Notes: generated by a model from the letters alone, not told the origin. A stretch of 64,000 nt of DNA from Lucinisca nassula (GCA_963580285.1 OY757017.1:12350538-12414537); one strand, 5' to 3'; shown: positions 1 to 11,147, counted from the first letter of the stretch. Numbers and translations: made by a program.

Positions 1-124
1 CTCATGAATTGATGGATTTCCATCATATTTATAACTTGCCTATAGAAGATTTACATGTAATTATAGCCCCGCTTTGAAAAAGTGGGGCTATATTGGATTT
101 GCCATGTCCTTCTGTCATTCCGTG

Positions 125-1440
125 ATTCCGTTAATTTGTGTTGGCTCCATAACTTTGTATCTGCTTAACATATTTTCATGAAACTTCACACAAATGTTAA
201 ACACCATAAGACAATGTGCAGAGCGAAGGAATTATAACTGTGGATTGCCTACTTTTGGAGTTATTGCCCTTTGAACATTTTCCGTAATTCCGTAATTCCG
301 TGATTCCGTTAATTTGTGTTGGCTCCATAACTTTGTATCTGCTTAACATATTTTCATGAAACTTCACACAAATGTTAAACACCATAAGACAATGTGCAGA
401 GCGAAGGAATTATAACTGTGGATTGCCTACTTTTGGAGTTATTGCCCTTTGAACATTGAAAAATGGCAATTTTAATTGTGTCCGCTTCATAACTCGAAAA
501 CCGTTTGAGATATTTTTAGGAAACTTCACACAAATGTTAAGCACTATGAGACGATGTGCAGAGCGCAGGAACCATAACTCTGCATTGCTTATTTTTGGAG
601 TTATTGCCCTTTGAACATTGAAAAATGGCAATTTTAACAGTGTCCGCTTCATAACTCGAAAACCGTTTGAGATAATTTCATGAAACTTCACACAAATGTT
701 AAGCACTATGAGACAATGTGCAGAGCGCAAGAACCATAACTCTGGTTTTCGTATTTTCTGTGTGTCTGTCTGTGTGTCTGTCTGTGTCTGTTAACAATTT
801 TCGTGTCCGCTCCATAACTTTAAAACCCATTCACATATTTTCATGAAACTTCACACAAACATTAAACACCATGAGATGGTGTGCAGAGTGCAGGAACCAT
901 AACTCTGGATTGCCTAATTTTTGAGTTATTTCCCTTTGAATATTGAAAAATATCAATTTTAGCCGTCTTTGCTCGATAACTCAAAAACCGTTTGAGATAA
1001 TTTTATGAAACTTCACACAAATGTAAAGCACCATATTATGTGTGCAGAGCGCAGGAACCCAAACTCTGGATTGTCTACTTTTTCAGTTATAGGCTTTTGA
1101 ATATTAAAAAATGGCAATTTTAACTATGTCCGCTCCATAACCGTTTCTGATATTTTCATGAAACTTCAAATAAATGAAAAGCACCTTGAGATGATGTGCA
1201 GAGTGCAGGAACCATAACTCTGGTTTGCCTACTTTAGGAGTTATTGCCCTTTGAACATTTAAAAAGGCAATTTTGACTGTGTCGGCTCCATAACTCACAA
1301 ACCATTTGAGATATTTTCATGACACTTCACACAAGTGTAAAGCACCATGAGACAATTTGCAGAGCGCAGGAACCCTGACTCTGATTTGCCTACTTTAGGA
1401 GTTATTACCCTTTGAACATTGAAAAATGGAAGATGAAATT
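125..1440. repeat. Eight ~160-178 bp tandem monomers
   Basis: The phrase CTCCATAACT or a close variant recurs near 142, 320, 484, 645, 811, 970, 1132 and 1287. Each is followed by TTTCATGAAACTTCACACAAA and later GGAGTTATTGCCCTTTGAA. The first two monomers are almost identical with a 178-bp offset, so they are a recent duplication; the others are degenerate. Short reading frames through the array are by-products. Confidence 0.85.
757..790. repeat. TGTCTG-type microsatellite
   Basis: Alternating TGTGTCTG and TCTG units lie inside the fifth monomer. A microsatellite in this place is typical of pearl-like elements. Confidence 0.8.
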
Positions 1441-1846
1441 TAGTATAAACATGGACATTCTGGTAATGTATCATGCTCATTGAAATGAGGGACAAGGGCT
1501 CACAACTCTTAGAGTTTTTTCAGATAATGTAAAATTTTCAACAGTTATTTCTTGTTCATAACTGTTTTCTCTGCAGCTTAAATAACTTTCTTCTCTGACA
1601 GCGCTTTCTTATTAACTTTCTTCTCTGAAGCGGGGCTATAGTCAGATCCTCTGACAGCTCTAGTTAGATTTTGGCTCCAGAAAATTGTCAATTTTAAGAT
1701 AGAAATAGCGTTTTCTGCACCTTACTTCCAATATGAATTCCTGAGTTTTGCTCACATGTGTGGTGCAATATATATGATTTCAGCCTAGTAAAGTCTTGAT
1801 TAGACTTTGGTGACCAAGGTCAAATGGGTACTTAAATTATATTTAT

Positions 1847-2019
1847 ATTAGGGGAACAATACATATACCGTAATGATCCTAAGTATTGGGACATACAAGC
1901 CTAAGCAAACAGTGTAGATCCAGATCGGACTGCAGTCTGTTCTGGGTCTACACTGTTTGCCATTCCAATCCCACTTTTTGGACTCCGTGAAAGAAACCCG
2001 TTTAAATTTTAGGAAAATT
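1847..2019. mobile_element. MITE fragment (family g), duplicated at 9709
   Basis: This segment matches the start of the full MITE at 9709-9934 for about 170 bp with one difference I can see (TATTGGGAC here, TATTGAGAC there). It stops abruptly where DIRS copy A begins. It contains the palindromic core at 1905-1960. Confidence 0.8.
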
Positions 2020-2279
2020 ATTATTTATTAAGGATGCTCACTCATACAACAAAATATATATAGATACAACTACTTTTACTTATCTCCTTTTTCACATAGT
2101 TAATAAAACATTATTGGCAGTATATCGACACCGAGTAGATTCAGGTCGAAGGCGGGGGGGACGCAGTGACAGCATATAACCTTGCTCGCACGAAAACGGG
2201 CACCAAATTATTAATTTGTTTGCACTCAAAATATTGTGCAGTCCAATTTTGAATTTTGAGTATTCCAAAATAATATTAT

Positions 2280-2645
2280 GCGCACACTCCAAATGTGTGC
2301 TCCAAGATTTTGTAACATTCCAAAAATTGCGCACTTCCTATAGTACGCTCCAAATTTTGTAACAGAGTATTCCAAATATTGCGTACATCCTGTTTGTATG
2401 CTCCACAATTTTTTAACATTCCAAATATTGCGCACATCCTGTTTGTACGCTCCAAATTTTGTAACAATCCAAATATTGCGCACATCCTATTTGTACGCTC
2501 CAAGTATTCCAAATATTGCATACATCTTGTTGGTATGCTTTACAATTTTTTAGCATTCTAAATATTGCGCACATCCTGACTGTACGCTCCAAATTATGTA
2601 ACAATCCAGATATTGCGCACATCCTATTTGTACGCTCCACTCTAT
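2280..2645. repeat. ~48-bp minisatellite inside DIRS copies
   Basis: Units are built on GTACGCTCCAAATTTTGTAA and ATTGCGCACATCC. The same array sits near 4585-4950 in copy B and 16700-17340 in copy C, so it belongs to the element (3' end in the minus-strand transcript). Many short reading frames cross it because the unit is close to a multiple of three. Confidence 0.85.
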
Positions 2646-3197
2646 CCCAACTCTTGTGCACTCCAATTTATGCACTCCAACTAATCTTGACAGTGAGCAC
2701 TCCGTAATGTGCACTCCAAAATGCATTCCATGACACGCATTCCATACCATCTTCTGCATTATGCAATGCATACCATGTAATCCATCCCATATTACATATA
2801 TTCAAATAGCCCCGGCTGCACGTGGGAACCTTACTTATGACTTGCAATTTAGAAATTTTTAGTATGACCCTGGGGGGAACACATCCTCAGGCTATGGCGA
2901 ACCATTTCCCTGAAGGAGACGCCACCCAGTTCAAGAAGTTCTGAAAGAAACAAGCCTCAGCTCTGCTCCCAGCAACCAGTACCCAGAATCTAGGCTCAAG
3001 AACAAATCTTCAGGTTATGGCGGACCACTTCCATGAAGGAGATGCCACCCAGTCCAAGTAGAAGTCCTGAAAGAAACAAACTTCAGCCTTGCTCCCAGCA
3101 ACCAGTATTTGGAATCTAGGCTCAAGGCGTAAAGTTTCATTACAACCAAACAGCTGTCTAAGCAAAGCGTCCCCACTATCGAATGCTGAATTCCACA

Positions 3198-3960
3198 TTG
3201 CACCTCGAAGCTCAGCTGATCAAAAGTCAGCAGAATCTCTCGGTGAAGAAATTAGGTGGCCATAAACAACCGATCCGGAGTCTACATCATAGTGTAGATT
3301 ATATTTTCTTGTCCTTTGGGATCATTGATTCCATTATGGAAATTTGAAAATATCTGAGGGTCACTGATGAGGCCTAATTGGTCGAAACTAGCTAGTCTGG
3401 CCCAGAAAACATGCACACTCCATATTTTTCACTTCTGTAGTGTATTCCTTGCTTCCAAAGGATAACCCTTTTATAGAACATATTTGCGTCTTCCATCGTT
3501 GTTGTTGTAGGGATCCAGCCTATTAAAGGCTCAACAGCTGTCGCTGAATTTTGGGCTTTTAGTTTATGTTCAATGTCACATGCGTATATGTAGTTAAAAT
3601 CATGGGCATTAAAAGTCACTAAGTAGCCAGTATACATATATATAGTGTTAACACATCAATCCATTTTGTGGGCCAGTCGAAGATATACGTCGATAGGCAG
3701 CGTTGTCACATCCAACAGTCTCTCTACAGCGACGGGAGAATAATATCCAGCGTCGGGAGAATAATATATATATCCAATTTAACACTTATTTACTTATTTG
3801 TTAATTATATATTGACTTATAGAACTAATTATTGTTGCTATATTTATACAAGTAGACTGTCGTATGTACAGCATCTTAAATTAGGACATGCCAGCCTCAG
3901 CACCAGGAGGCACCAAACAAGCCTGAAATGAAAAGAACTTAAGACAGTATCAGGTATTAA
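3198..3960. other. Unrelated segment replacing the core of DIRS copy A
   Basis: It starts where copies A and B diverge (after GCTGAATTCC) and ends just before the shared right end. It holds a minus-strand frame of 81 codons at 3392-3637 that matches no family I recognise, and an AT-rich part at 3740-3850. It may be captured DNA or an older insertion with internal deletion. No terminal repeats were seen. Confidence 0.5.
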
Positions 3961-5615
3961 ACTTCCTGGACTGCCAATAAGATCACAACGACAGCGGCGG
4001 GTGGGTGGGTTTTAGATTCATCTTAAAAAATACAACTTTCTTTTGCTGGATTTGAAAACGGAAAAGGAAGGTTTCCCTGAGCATGCGCAAGACGCCAAAC
4101 CATAGTTTGGCCCTTAAGACACTTGACTGCTGAATAACAAACACGGTGCAAGCGTCCAGTAACCTGGACCAACTGTCATGGTGGATGACAAGATCGAAAT
4201 TGCGATCAGACATTGTTTAAACCTAAATAATGAGAGGTCAAGCCACCCTGAAGCTGCAATCATGACACATTAATGACAGTCCATTCAATTTGTTCGCACC
4301 AAATAAATGGGATTATCATTTAGTTGATAATCCCTATTATTAAGGATGCTCACTCATACAACAAAATATATATAGATACAACTACTTTTATTTATCTCCT
4401 TTTTCACATAGTTAATAAAACATTATTGGCAGTATATCGACACCGAGTAGATTCAGGTCGAAGGGGGGGGGACGCAGTGACAGCATATAACCTTGCTCGC
4501 ACGAAAACGGGCACCAAATTATTAATTTGTTTGCACTCAAAATATTGTGCAGTCCAATTTTGAATTTTGAGTATTCCAAAATATGCGCACACTCCAAATG
4601 TGTGCTCCAAGATTTTGTAACATTCCAAAAATTGCGCACTTCCTATAGTACGCTCCAAATTTTGTAACAGAGTATTCCAAATATTGCGTACATCCTGTTT
4701 GTACGCTCCACAATTTTTTAACATTCCAAATATTGCGCACATCCTGTTTGTACGCTCCAAATTTTGTAACAATCCAAATATTGCGCACATCCTATTTGTA
4801 CGCTCCAAGTATTCCAAATATTGCATACATCTTGTTGGTATGCTTTACAATTTTTTAGCATTCTAAATATTGCGCACATCCTGACTGTACGCTCCAAATT
4901 ATGTAACAATCCAGATATTGCGCACATCCTATTTGTACGCTCCACTCTATCCCAACTCTTGTGCACTCCAATTTATGCACTCCAACTAATCTTGACAGTG
5001 AGCACTCCGTAATGTGCACTCCAAAATGCATTCCATGACACGCATTCCATACCATCTTCTGCATTATGCAATGCATACCATGTAATCCATCCCATATTAC
5101 ATATATTCAAATAGCCCCGGCTGCACGTGGGAACCTTACTTATGACTTGCAATTTAGAAATTTTTAGTATGACCCTGGGGGGAACACATCCTCAGGCTAT
5201 GGCGAACCATTTCCCTGAAGGAGACGCCACCCAGTTCAAGAAGTTCTGAAAGAAACAAGCCTCAGCTCTGCTCCCAGCAACCAGTACCCAGAATCTAGGC
5301 TCAAGAACAAATCTTCAGGTTATGGCGGACCACTTCCATGAAGGAGATGCCACCCAGTCCAAGTAGAAGTCCTGAAAGAAACAAACTTCAGCCTTGCTCC
5401 CAGCAACCAGTATTTGGAATCTAGGCTCAAGGCGTAAAGTTTCATTACAACCAAACAGCTGTCTAAGCAAAGCGTCCCCCCTATCGAATGCTGAATTCCG
5501 CCACAGCAAATTTATGATGCCCCACATAAATTTGTCCCCCAATTCAGCAAGTCAACATTTTTATGAATATAGCCTTTTTATCCTTGTCCTGTTATTCTAA
5601 CTACATATTAGGATT

Positions 5616-6206
5616 TTACATTTGGGAAGAAGGGTCTGTAACAAATTGATTGACTACTTCCTCAAATGTATTTAAAAATATGATATTGCCCACAGCAGTG
5701 AGATGAACCCTATCCGTCTTAAATAGCCCTGTTGTATTGAAATCGAGCACATGCTTGATTGTTCGGTCACTACAATTAAAGCAGGCTGTCTACCCGATTG
5801 GTTTATACGCCTCCTTTGATCCAGCTTTTTAAGCCCTTCATGAGTGTTGTCCGCCGCCAGCCACGACTGACAATTAGGGAGGATGTCTGATCATACCGTT
5901 TTGGCTTCGGGATAGATAGAAGCCATGTATGCAAATTAGCTTTTAAAAGTCTTTAAGAAGTTTGCTTTGGGACCACTCAACAAGGTTGTTGCCCCCGAGG
6001 TGAATAATTATCATCACAAGGGTTGAATGAAACTGCAGCAACCATTGGAGCTCGGTGTCGTAGTGATCCCAGTGCACCGCTGAACCCTAATAAAAATTTT
6101 AGCTAACAATCACTGCATTAGCTGGAGGTCTGAGAGCTGATACACTGTCAGCAAGGTGTGAAACCAGGAAATCACCGATAATCAATATATCTGTAACAGA
6201 CAATTT
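5616..6206 (-). pseudogene. SGNH/GDSL-type hydrolase relic of DIRS copy B
   Basis: Reading the minus strand down from 6206 gives one continuous frame of about 197 codons with roughly seven in-frame stops and no frameshift that I see. It contains the block order of SGNH hydrolases: I-I-G-D-F near 6175 (GDS expected, Ser changed to Phe), I-H-L-G-G-N-N near 6010, and D-R-V-H-L near 5705, where the D-x-x-H pair is expected. It ends at a TAA at 5616-5618. It follows the recombinase directly. SGNH/esterase domains are known in some DIRS-order and CR1 elements; their role there is unclear. Confidence 0.7.
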
Positions 6207-6503
6207 AAAAAAGTATGTACTATGTTACCGCCCCAGTTTTCCATCAACCAAGTTCTTTTATGGCTATACTAGAATACCCTTAGCTGCCAAATTAATAGCC
6301 CTTCCAATTCTAAAGGAATGTGCAGCATAAAGTTGCTTTGGAAGTCCTAATTTATTTTCTACAGCTGTCACAAGAATGCCACTGAGCTGACAGTGCTTTA
6401 ATGAATGGCCATTCCGGAGGCAAAAGAAGTCTAGACTACCATCAGGCTTCCACATCATATATTGTTTGACAACCAAGGCAACATATAGATGCATTGATTG
6501 CAA
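6204..6503 (-). pseudogene. Tyrosine recombinase C-terminal relic of DIRS copy B
   Basis: An open stretch of 79 codons ends with L-Y-A-A-H-S-F-R-I-G-R-A, the H-x-x-R box of tyrosine recombinases. After a one-base frame change the next residues read G-Y-S-S-x-A-I-K-E-L-G, then stop-W-K, then Y-I-L, which holds the expected catalytic Tyr. Breaks: the frameshift, TGA in place of the usual Arg before W-K, and a second stop just before the Tyr. Family length is about 300 residues or more, so only the C-terminal part is left. Confidence 0.8.
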
Positions 6504-6589
6504 GTGGGATGCACGATATTGTTGGAGGGCAGTTATGTCTCAACTAATTCTAAAGATGAATTAAATATTTATCAAGTTTATTTATCTGA

Positions 6590-6945
6590 TTAGAACTATC
6601 TCATCCAACATTACCCTGCGTGAGTGGGTATGTGTGATTAGAATGTGGTGTACTGCAAGGTGCAGTGCTCAGTACTCTACATTTTAATAAATGCATAAAT
6701 TAAAATAAATAAATAAATAAATACATAAATGGAAATATCTCATTAAACATTACCCTCCGTGAGTGGTAAGGTTGATCCGTAGATTTGAAAAGAATGTTGT
6801 GTACTGCAAAGTTCAGTGCTCGGCACTCTACATTTTTAATATGTCATGGAAATATCTCGATTAACATTGCCTTCCGTGACTTGGTAAGGTTGGTCTGTAA
6901 TTTTGAATAGAATGTGGTGTACTGCAGGGTGCAGTTCCAAGTACA
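6590..6945. repeat. Three degenerate ~115-bp repeats in DIRS copy B
   Basis: Three blocks share ATCTC..AACATTACC..CCGTGAGTGG followed by GTGTACTGCAA and CACTCTACATTTT. The same triplet is at ~18980-19340 in copy C. It occupies the place between RT and recombinase where RNase H would be expected, so this domain appears lost. Confidence 0.7.
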
Positions 6946-7109
6946 CTACTGTTTTTTTTTTTTTTTTATAAATCAAAAATAAATAACAGAAGATGCTCCA
7001 ATGATGGAAAAATTATCCACTGGACCACTGGTCTTATTTCATTACCTACAAAGTAGGCACCAAAACCGAGTTCAAACCCCTTGCATGAATGGTACAGTGC
7101 TGTAAGTCC

Positions 7110-7570
7110 TCATTTGACATCCAGAACCGGTCATGAGAAACGGAAATACCATAATTTTTTTTTTTTTTTTTTTTTTTTTGAAAAATTGTACCCAAAGTTC
7201 AAATTCCTTCATATCTGCTGTGATGTGAAGGTGACAGTGTATCTTTGATAAACCACATGTAGCATTTATAAAGTGCCCACAAAATGGACTCCCTAGTACC
7301 AAGCAGGAAACTGTCAAGATAACATATGAATCGTCCCTCAGAAACATGTCTAGCTACCCAGAATTCCAAAAAAGTAGCGACAGTCTCGAAAGTCTGGCGT
7401 GCTATGCTGCAACCAAATGGCATTGCTTAAACAAAATAAAACTTCCCGTCAAGCTTGAATCTGAGCTGATCAGAGTCTAAAGGAGAGACGAGTAATAGCC
7501 CAAATTTTCCTTTTATATCGGAATTTACCAAAAGGCAACCACAGCCTTAAGCTTGTACCATTTGCACAAT
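7110..7570 (-). pseudogene. Reverse transcriptase relic of DIRS copy B
   Basis: The minus strand reads F-K-L-D-G-K-F-Y-F-V-stop-A-M-P-F-G-C-S-I-A, then A-T-F-L-E-F-W and C-Y-L-D-S-F-L-L-G. This is the DIRS-type RT palm: M-P-F-G-C-S and a Y-L-D-D catalytic box whose second Asp is Ser here. A stop precedes M-P-F-G, and a poly-A run (7157-7179 on +) with a frameshift follows. It is about 150 codons of a domain that is normally over 200. Confidence 0.75.
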
Positions 7571-8839
7571 ATAATATACAAGACCTAATGGTGATATGTG
7601 CAGAGTTCATAGCGGACAAGAGTCAAAAGGTCCAGCCACTCTGTCATATCGAATCAAATGAGGTTTGTGGCTTCAAATATGTTTTGAAAGTCAATAAAAT
7701 TACCTTTAGAAAATATATTGTTTGTTGTCATTGAATTCCCAATATATGTTTAATTGACAGGTTACTATCGATAATACCGGTATATCACACCTGTGATTCA
7801 AGTGGCTATGTCCGGCTCAAAAGTCGGTCGGGTGTTCATAAATAAACTAACATTCGACAAACACATGGTCATTTGCATATTTAAAAATAACATAGCTGGT
7901 CAGCCGAGCCGTCAAGCTATCCAGCAATGCCTGCGCTGTTTAACTCTGACAACCCAAACTGATGCTATTATACCCGAAAGTCGAGGCATAATCCCTTCAA
8001 AAATATAAAGAAAATTCTAAAAGCGCATTTACTTAAAATATGGTATTTTAAGTTAATTTAGCGTTACACAATGAGTGCCAAAGGTCATGACCCCTGTGGA
8101 AATTCCCCAGTCAGTTTGTAAATATCGGCCACCATCTTGTCTACAATCTATCTACAGATAAATTCCCAAGATTTGCACTCAAAATAAACAGATACCGGGC
8201 GTCCCTGTGGTACAAAATATATAAGGACGAACGGCGTGAAGTCACTTCCACTGAGGTCCGCCGTTTTCGGAGGTGCAAACAAAGGTATTCTGCTATATGA
8301 CCTTACCAAATATTTTCAATCAGTCCCACACCTCTGGCAAAGATTTTGCTTTTAACTGTTCAAAAATGATCAAATTTTAGCAATAAAAACCGAAGCTTTC
8401 ACCTCCACCAAATGAGAAACTGGCGGGAAGATATCCGTTCTTTGTTTCTTTTTACTGAAGAGTTCCCTGCCGACCGTCCTTATATCAGAAATCATATTTA
8501 GCCCTTTAATTTCTTCGCTGCATACTATTTATCTTCCATAATAACATTTTTCCCCAAGCTTTATAAGGTACCAAAAACTCGCAGGGCCACCATTGTCACC
8601 CATGTATATTTTGCAATTAAAATGGCGATTTTATGCCGCCGTAGTGTCACTTTTCCTAATATTTTCGTAACGGTGAACTGTCTTAGTTGTCACTTTTTCC
8701 CTATTTAGTTGTACCTCGTCACTAACGCATTTTATCATTTCCGGTTGCAAAACGAAAGTACCGATAATATTATTGATGTTCGAGGTCAACCAATGGAAAT
8801 TCTTATATTATAGCTAAAGGACACCCTCTTCTTCTTTTA

Positions 8840-9321
8840 CAGTCGAACTTCGATAGGTCGAACTCGGTAGGCTCGAACACCACGTTTGGGTCGAACTGAC
8901 TTTTCAGTCCCGGCAAAATCCCTATTCATTTTAACTAAACATGCCACCCTTGGCTCGACCCACGATGGCTCGAACCCTCGAACTCTAAGCCTGGTCCATA
9001 GAGTGCATTTTCTATGTAAAATCCCACTGATGGCTCGCACTTATTACCTTTTTAAAAATTCCAATTTTATAGATCAAGTCACGCAGGCGCGTGATCAGTA
9101 TCATAAGAAAGGTATACTACGTGAAAGTGCGAAAGGTATACTACGTGGCTTAAATTATGACCGATAAATGTACCGAAGTCACCAAAATCGCCGCAGCTAT
9201 GATAAAAAATCATAGTACACAAAGATGGATCTTGCCGAGTTGGACTCCAATGGCTCGAACTACCGATGGCTCGAACTTTTTACGGCGGTCCCGGCGAGTC
9301 CGAGCCATCAAAGTTCGACTG
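8840..9321. mobile_element. 482-bp TA-flanked MITE (Tc1/mariner/pogo-type)
   Basis: The ends CAGTCGAACTT and AAGTTCGACTG are inverted and the flanks are TA (8838-8839, 9322-9323). DIRS copy C at ~21050 has the uninterrupted site CTTTTATTATGAA, which proves the insertion and its TA duplication. GATGGCTCGAAC-like subterminal repeats recur inside. The 93- and 88-codon frames crossing it have no coding features. Confidence 0.9.
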
Positions 9322-9323
9322 TA

Positions 9324-9581
9324 TTATGAAACATATCTCAACCGAGTCCCGACAACTTTCTCTTGCTGGATTTTTAGTTTTAGATTCCTCTTAAAAAATA
9401 CAACTTTCTTTTGCTGGATTTGAAAACGGAAAAGGAAGGTTTCCCTGAGCATGGGCAAGACGCCAAACCATAGTTTGGCCCTTAAGACGCTTGACTGCTG
9501 AATAACAAACACGGTGCAAGCGTCCAGTAACCTGGACCAACTGTCATGGTGGATGACGAGATCGAAATTGCGATCAGACAT
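9324..9581 (-). other. Conserved short frame at 5' end of DIRS elements
   Basis: An 85-codon minus-strand frame starts M-S-D-R-N-F-D-L and recurs at 3983-4213 (76 codons) and 21054-21311 (85 codons). Its place, first in the transcript, would suit a leader or Gag-type ORF, but I recognise no domain. The conservation may only reflect the youth of the copies. Confidence 0.35.
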
Positions 9582-9676
9582 TGTTTAAACCTAAATAATG
9601 AGAGGTCAAGCCACCCTGAAGCTGCAATCATGACACATTAATGACAGTCCATTCAATTTGTTCGCACCAAATAAAT

Positions 9677-9702
9677 GGGATTATCATTTAGTTGATAATC
9701 CC
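9677..9702. repeat. Terminal hairpin of DIRS copies
   Basis: GGGATTATC and GATAATCCC are perfect 9-base arms around an 8-base loop, 6 bases from the element edge. It is identical at 4309-4334 (A) and 21407-21432 (C). Confidence 0.85.
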
Positions 9703-9708
9703 TATTAT

Positions 9709-9934
9709 ATTAGGGGAACAATACATATACCGTAATGATCCTAAGTATTGAGACATACAAGCCTAAGCAAACAGTGTAGATCCAGATCGGACTGCAGTCT
9801 GTTCTGGGTCTACACTGTTTGCCATTCCAATCCCACTTTTTGGACTCCGTGAAAGAAACCCGTTTAAATTTTAGGAAAATTTTAGCAAGTCCTCAAGGTG
9901 TTCGAATTTTTAGGAATTTTACGGTAGTTCCACT
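9709..9934. mobile_element. MITE, family g, full copy
   Basis: The ends TACCGTAATGATCCTAAG and CCTAAAAATTCGAAC (read from the other strand, after TACCGTAAAATT) form imperfect inverted repeats. The palindromic core is at 9767-9822. Exon 1 begins 33 bases after the right end. Confidence 0.75.
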
Positions 9935-9967
9935 GAAAACATTTCTAAGTTTTTCACTGTATTTCAG

Positions 9968-10077
9968 GTGTTTGTGTCAGCCCTGCAGGCGGGGTGCAAC
10001 AAAAACAGCTCATTTCCAAAGGATTTTACAACCAACATCTTAGCCAGTGTTGATAATGAAATATTCAACAAACTCAG
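9968..10077 (+). CDS. Exon 1 (first in window) of an unrecognised host gene
   Basis: The acceptor is TTTTTCACTGTATTTCAG and the donor is CAG|GTAAAT. The 110 bases read in one frame for 36 codons plus two bases, starting V-F-V-S-A-L-Q-A-G-C and ending E-I-F-N-K-L. The composition is that of a soluble, helix-forming segment. The last two bases (AG) join with the first base of exon 2 to give Ser. Upstream exons must lie before the window or in sequence I did not resolve. The function is unknown. The exon lies just downstream of a MITE. Confidence 0.75.
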
Positions 10078-10242
10078 GTAAATATATTCAAACTTCACTG
10101 GTTCAAAGACAACTGGCATTTCTCCTCTCTCAAAAACTAGCATTTTTCAGGTGAAAGTGTTTAATATATTTCTTATTTCCAGTTGAGGCAGTTCTAACGA
10201 GTGCACACAGTCTTTGTTTTTTGATCAAAAATAAGGTAAATA

Positions 10243-10583
10243 CAGTCTAACTTCAATGGCTCGAACACCTTTGGGACCTCGAAAATCTGTTCGAGACAGG
10301 GGTAGTTCGAGCCACAGGTTACTGTCAGGAGGCATAACGAGATACTTTTAGACATCTTTTCGGTGTTCTATGATGAATATGTATGCTGTGTGTACTCATT
10401 AGAATCGCCTCATCGAGGAGATTCTAATGAGTACACACAGCATACATTTGCAACATAAAATACTAAAATCTCCTTAATTATCCTCCATTATTTCTTATGT
10501 GGAATTCGCTAGGGGCTCAAGAATGGGTTCGAATCATCCATGGTAAACGAGCCATCGGTGTTTGAGTCATCGAAGTTCTACTG
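10243..10583. mobile_element. 341-bp TA-flanked MITE with inner palindrome
   Basis: The ends CAGTCTAACTTCAATGGCTC and its partner ending GAAGTTCTACTG are flanked by TA on both sides. It is related to the 8840 MITE (TGGCTCGAAC motifs). A near-perfect palindrome at about 10378-10450, with arms on CTGTGTGTACTCATTAGAAT, resembles the heart of MITE family A. Confidence 0.85.
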
Positions 10584-10692
10584 TAATGAATATATGAAGT
10601 TGGACGAAGAGGGTTCGGCATTTCATTGGCTGTCCTTGCAGTAGGTAGGGGAGGAGGGGGAAAAGCTTTTGTCTTAAAGTTTCTTCATTTTC

Positions 10693-11147
10693 CATCACGA
10701 TAACAAGTCTGTGAAACAAAGACCCCTCTGAACCTCACTTTATATGGAGAAAAGTGGGGTTTAGGGGGGTATACATTATCTGCCTTATTTTTGCTCAAAA
10801 ACAGAGATTGTGGGTACCTGTTAGAACCGCCTCATTGAGGCGGTTCTAACGGGCACCCACAAGCTATGTTGACAGCAGAAATAATAAAGATGTTATCATT
10901 TTTACCTAGCCTCGCTCGGGTCACATGTGAGACGCCAAGTTCTGCAACCGAAGGTCAGGTGGTTTTTCTCCGGGTACTCCGGTTTTTGCCCACCTCTGAT
11001 TAACGATCGGCTGGATATGAGTGAAATAATCTTGAAAGGGCCGTAAAACCAAAACCAAAAAAAAAAAAAATCATTTTTACCTAATATTTATAATTTTCTG
11101 GCACCATGTTGGAAGCCATTATTTCTTATGGACATGTTTCCCTAATG
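10693..11147. mobile_element. MITE family A, carrying a SINE
   Basis: The ends are CATCACGATAACAAGTC and, inverted, CATTAGGGAAACATGTCC. The central palindrome (about 10811-10865) has arms around AGAACCGCCTCA/TGAGGCGGTTCT. A 5'-truncated SINE is inserted at 10909-11069. Confidence 0.75.
10909..11069 (+). mobile_element. SINE family S3, 5'-truncated
   Basis: It is flanked by a perfect 14-base duplication ATCATTTTTACCTA (10895-10908, 11070-11083). It starts inside the tRNA-like head at GCCTCGCTCGGGTCAC and ends CCGTAAAACC plus poly-A. It matches 22837-23069. Confidence 0.92.

Larger units (their letters stand above)
62..1664. mobile_element. Helentron/pearl-like element with central tandem repeats
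   Basis: The left edge is a hairpin (62-92) whose TATAGCCCCGCTTT arm is complementary to AAGCGGGGCTATA at 1628-1640. The right side ends in the short motif GACAGCTCTAG. Between them are eight related monomers and a TGTCTG microsatellite. Bivalve pearl/HINE elements have this plan: unique flanks, a ~160-bp tandem core and a microsatellite. Assignment to Helentrons is inference; no Rep/helicase gene is present. Confidence 0.5.
2027..4338 (-). mobile_element. DIRS-like retrotransposon copy A, core replaced
   Basis: Both ends match the other two copies: ATTAAGGATGCTC on the left and GATAATCCCTATTAT on the right. The left ~1.17 kb (minisatellite and unique part) and the right ~0.38 kb are shared. 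The recombinase, hydrolase and reverse transcriptase part is missing and unrelated sequence lies at 3198-3960. It joins copy B directly with no spacer, the two copies sharing the junction bases. Confidence 0.75.
4339..9708 (-). mobile_element. DIRS-like retrotransposon copy B
   Basis: The coding order on the minus strand is a short 5' frame (9324-9581), RT relic (7110-7570), tyrosine recombinase (6204-6503), SGNH-type hydrolase (5616-6206) and then the minisatellite. RT plus tyrosine recombinase defines the DIRS order of retrotransposons (established knowledge). No clear inverted or split direct terminal repeats are visible. A 482-bp TA-flanked MITE is inserted at 8840-9321. All frames are broken, so this is a non-coding relic, though very similar to copy C. 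Confidence 0.85.

Noticed and set aside
3392..3637. 81-codon minus frame as a host gene
   Set aside because: No recognised domain, no splice context and located inside a DIRS copy. Noted only as part of the unexplained segment.
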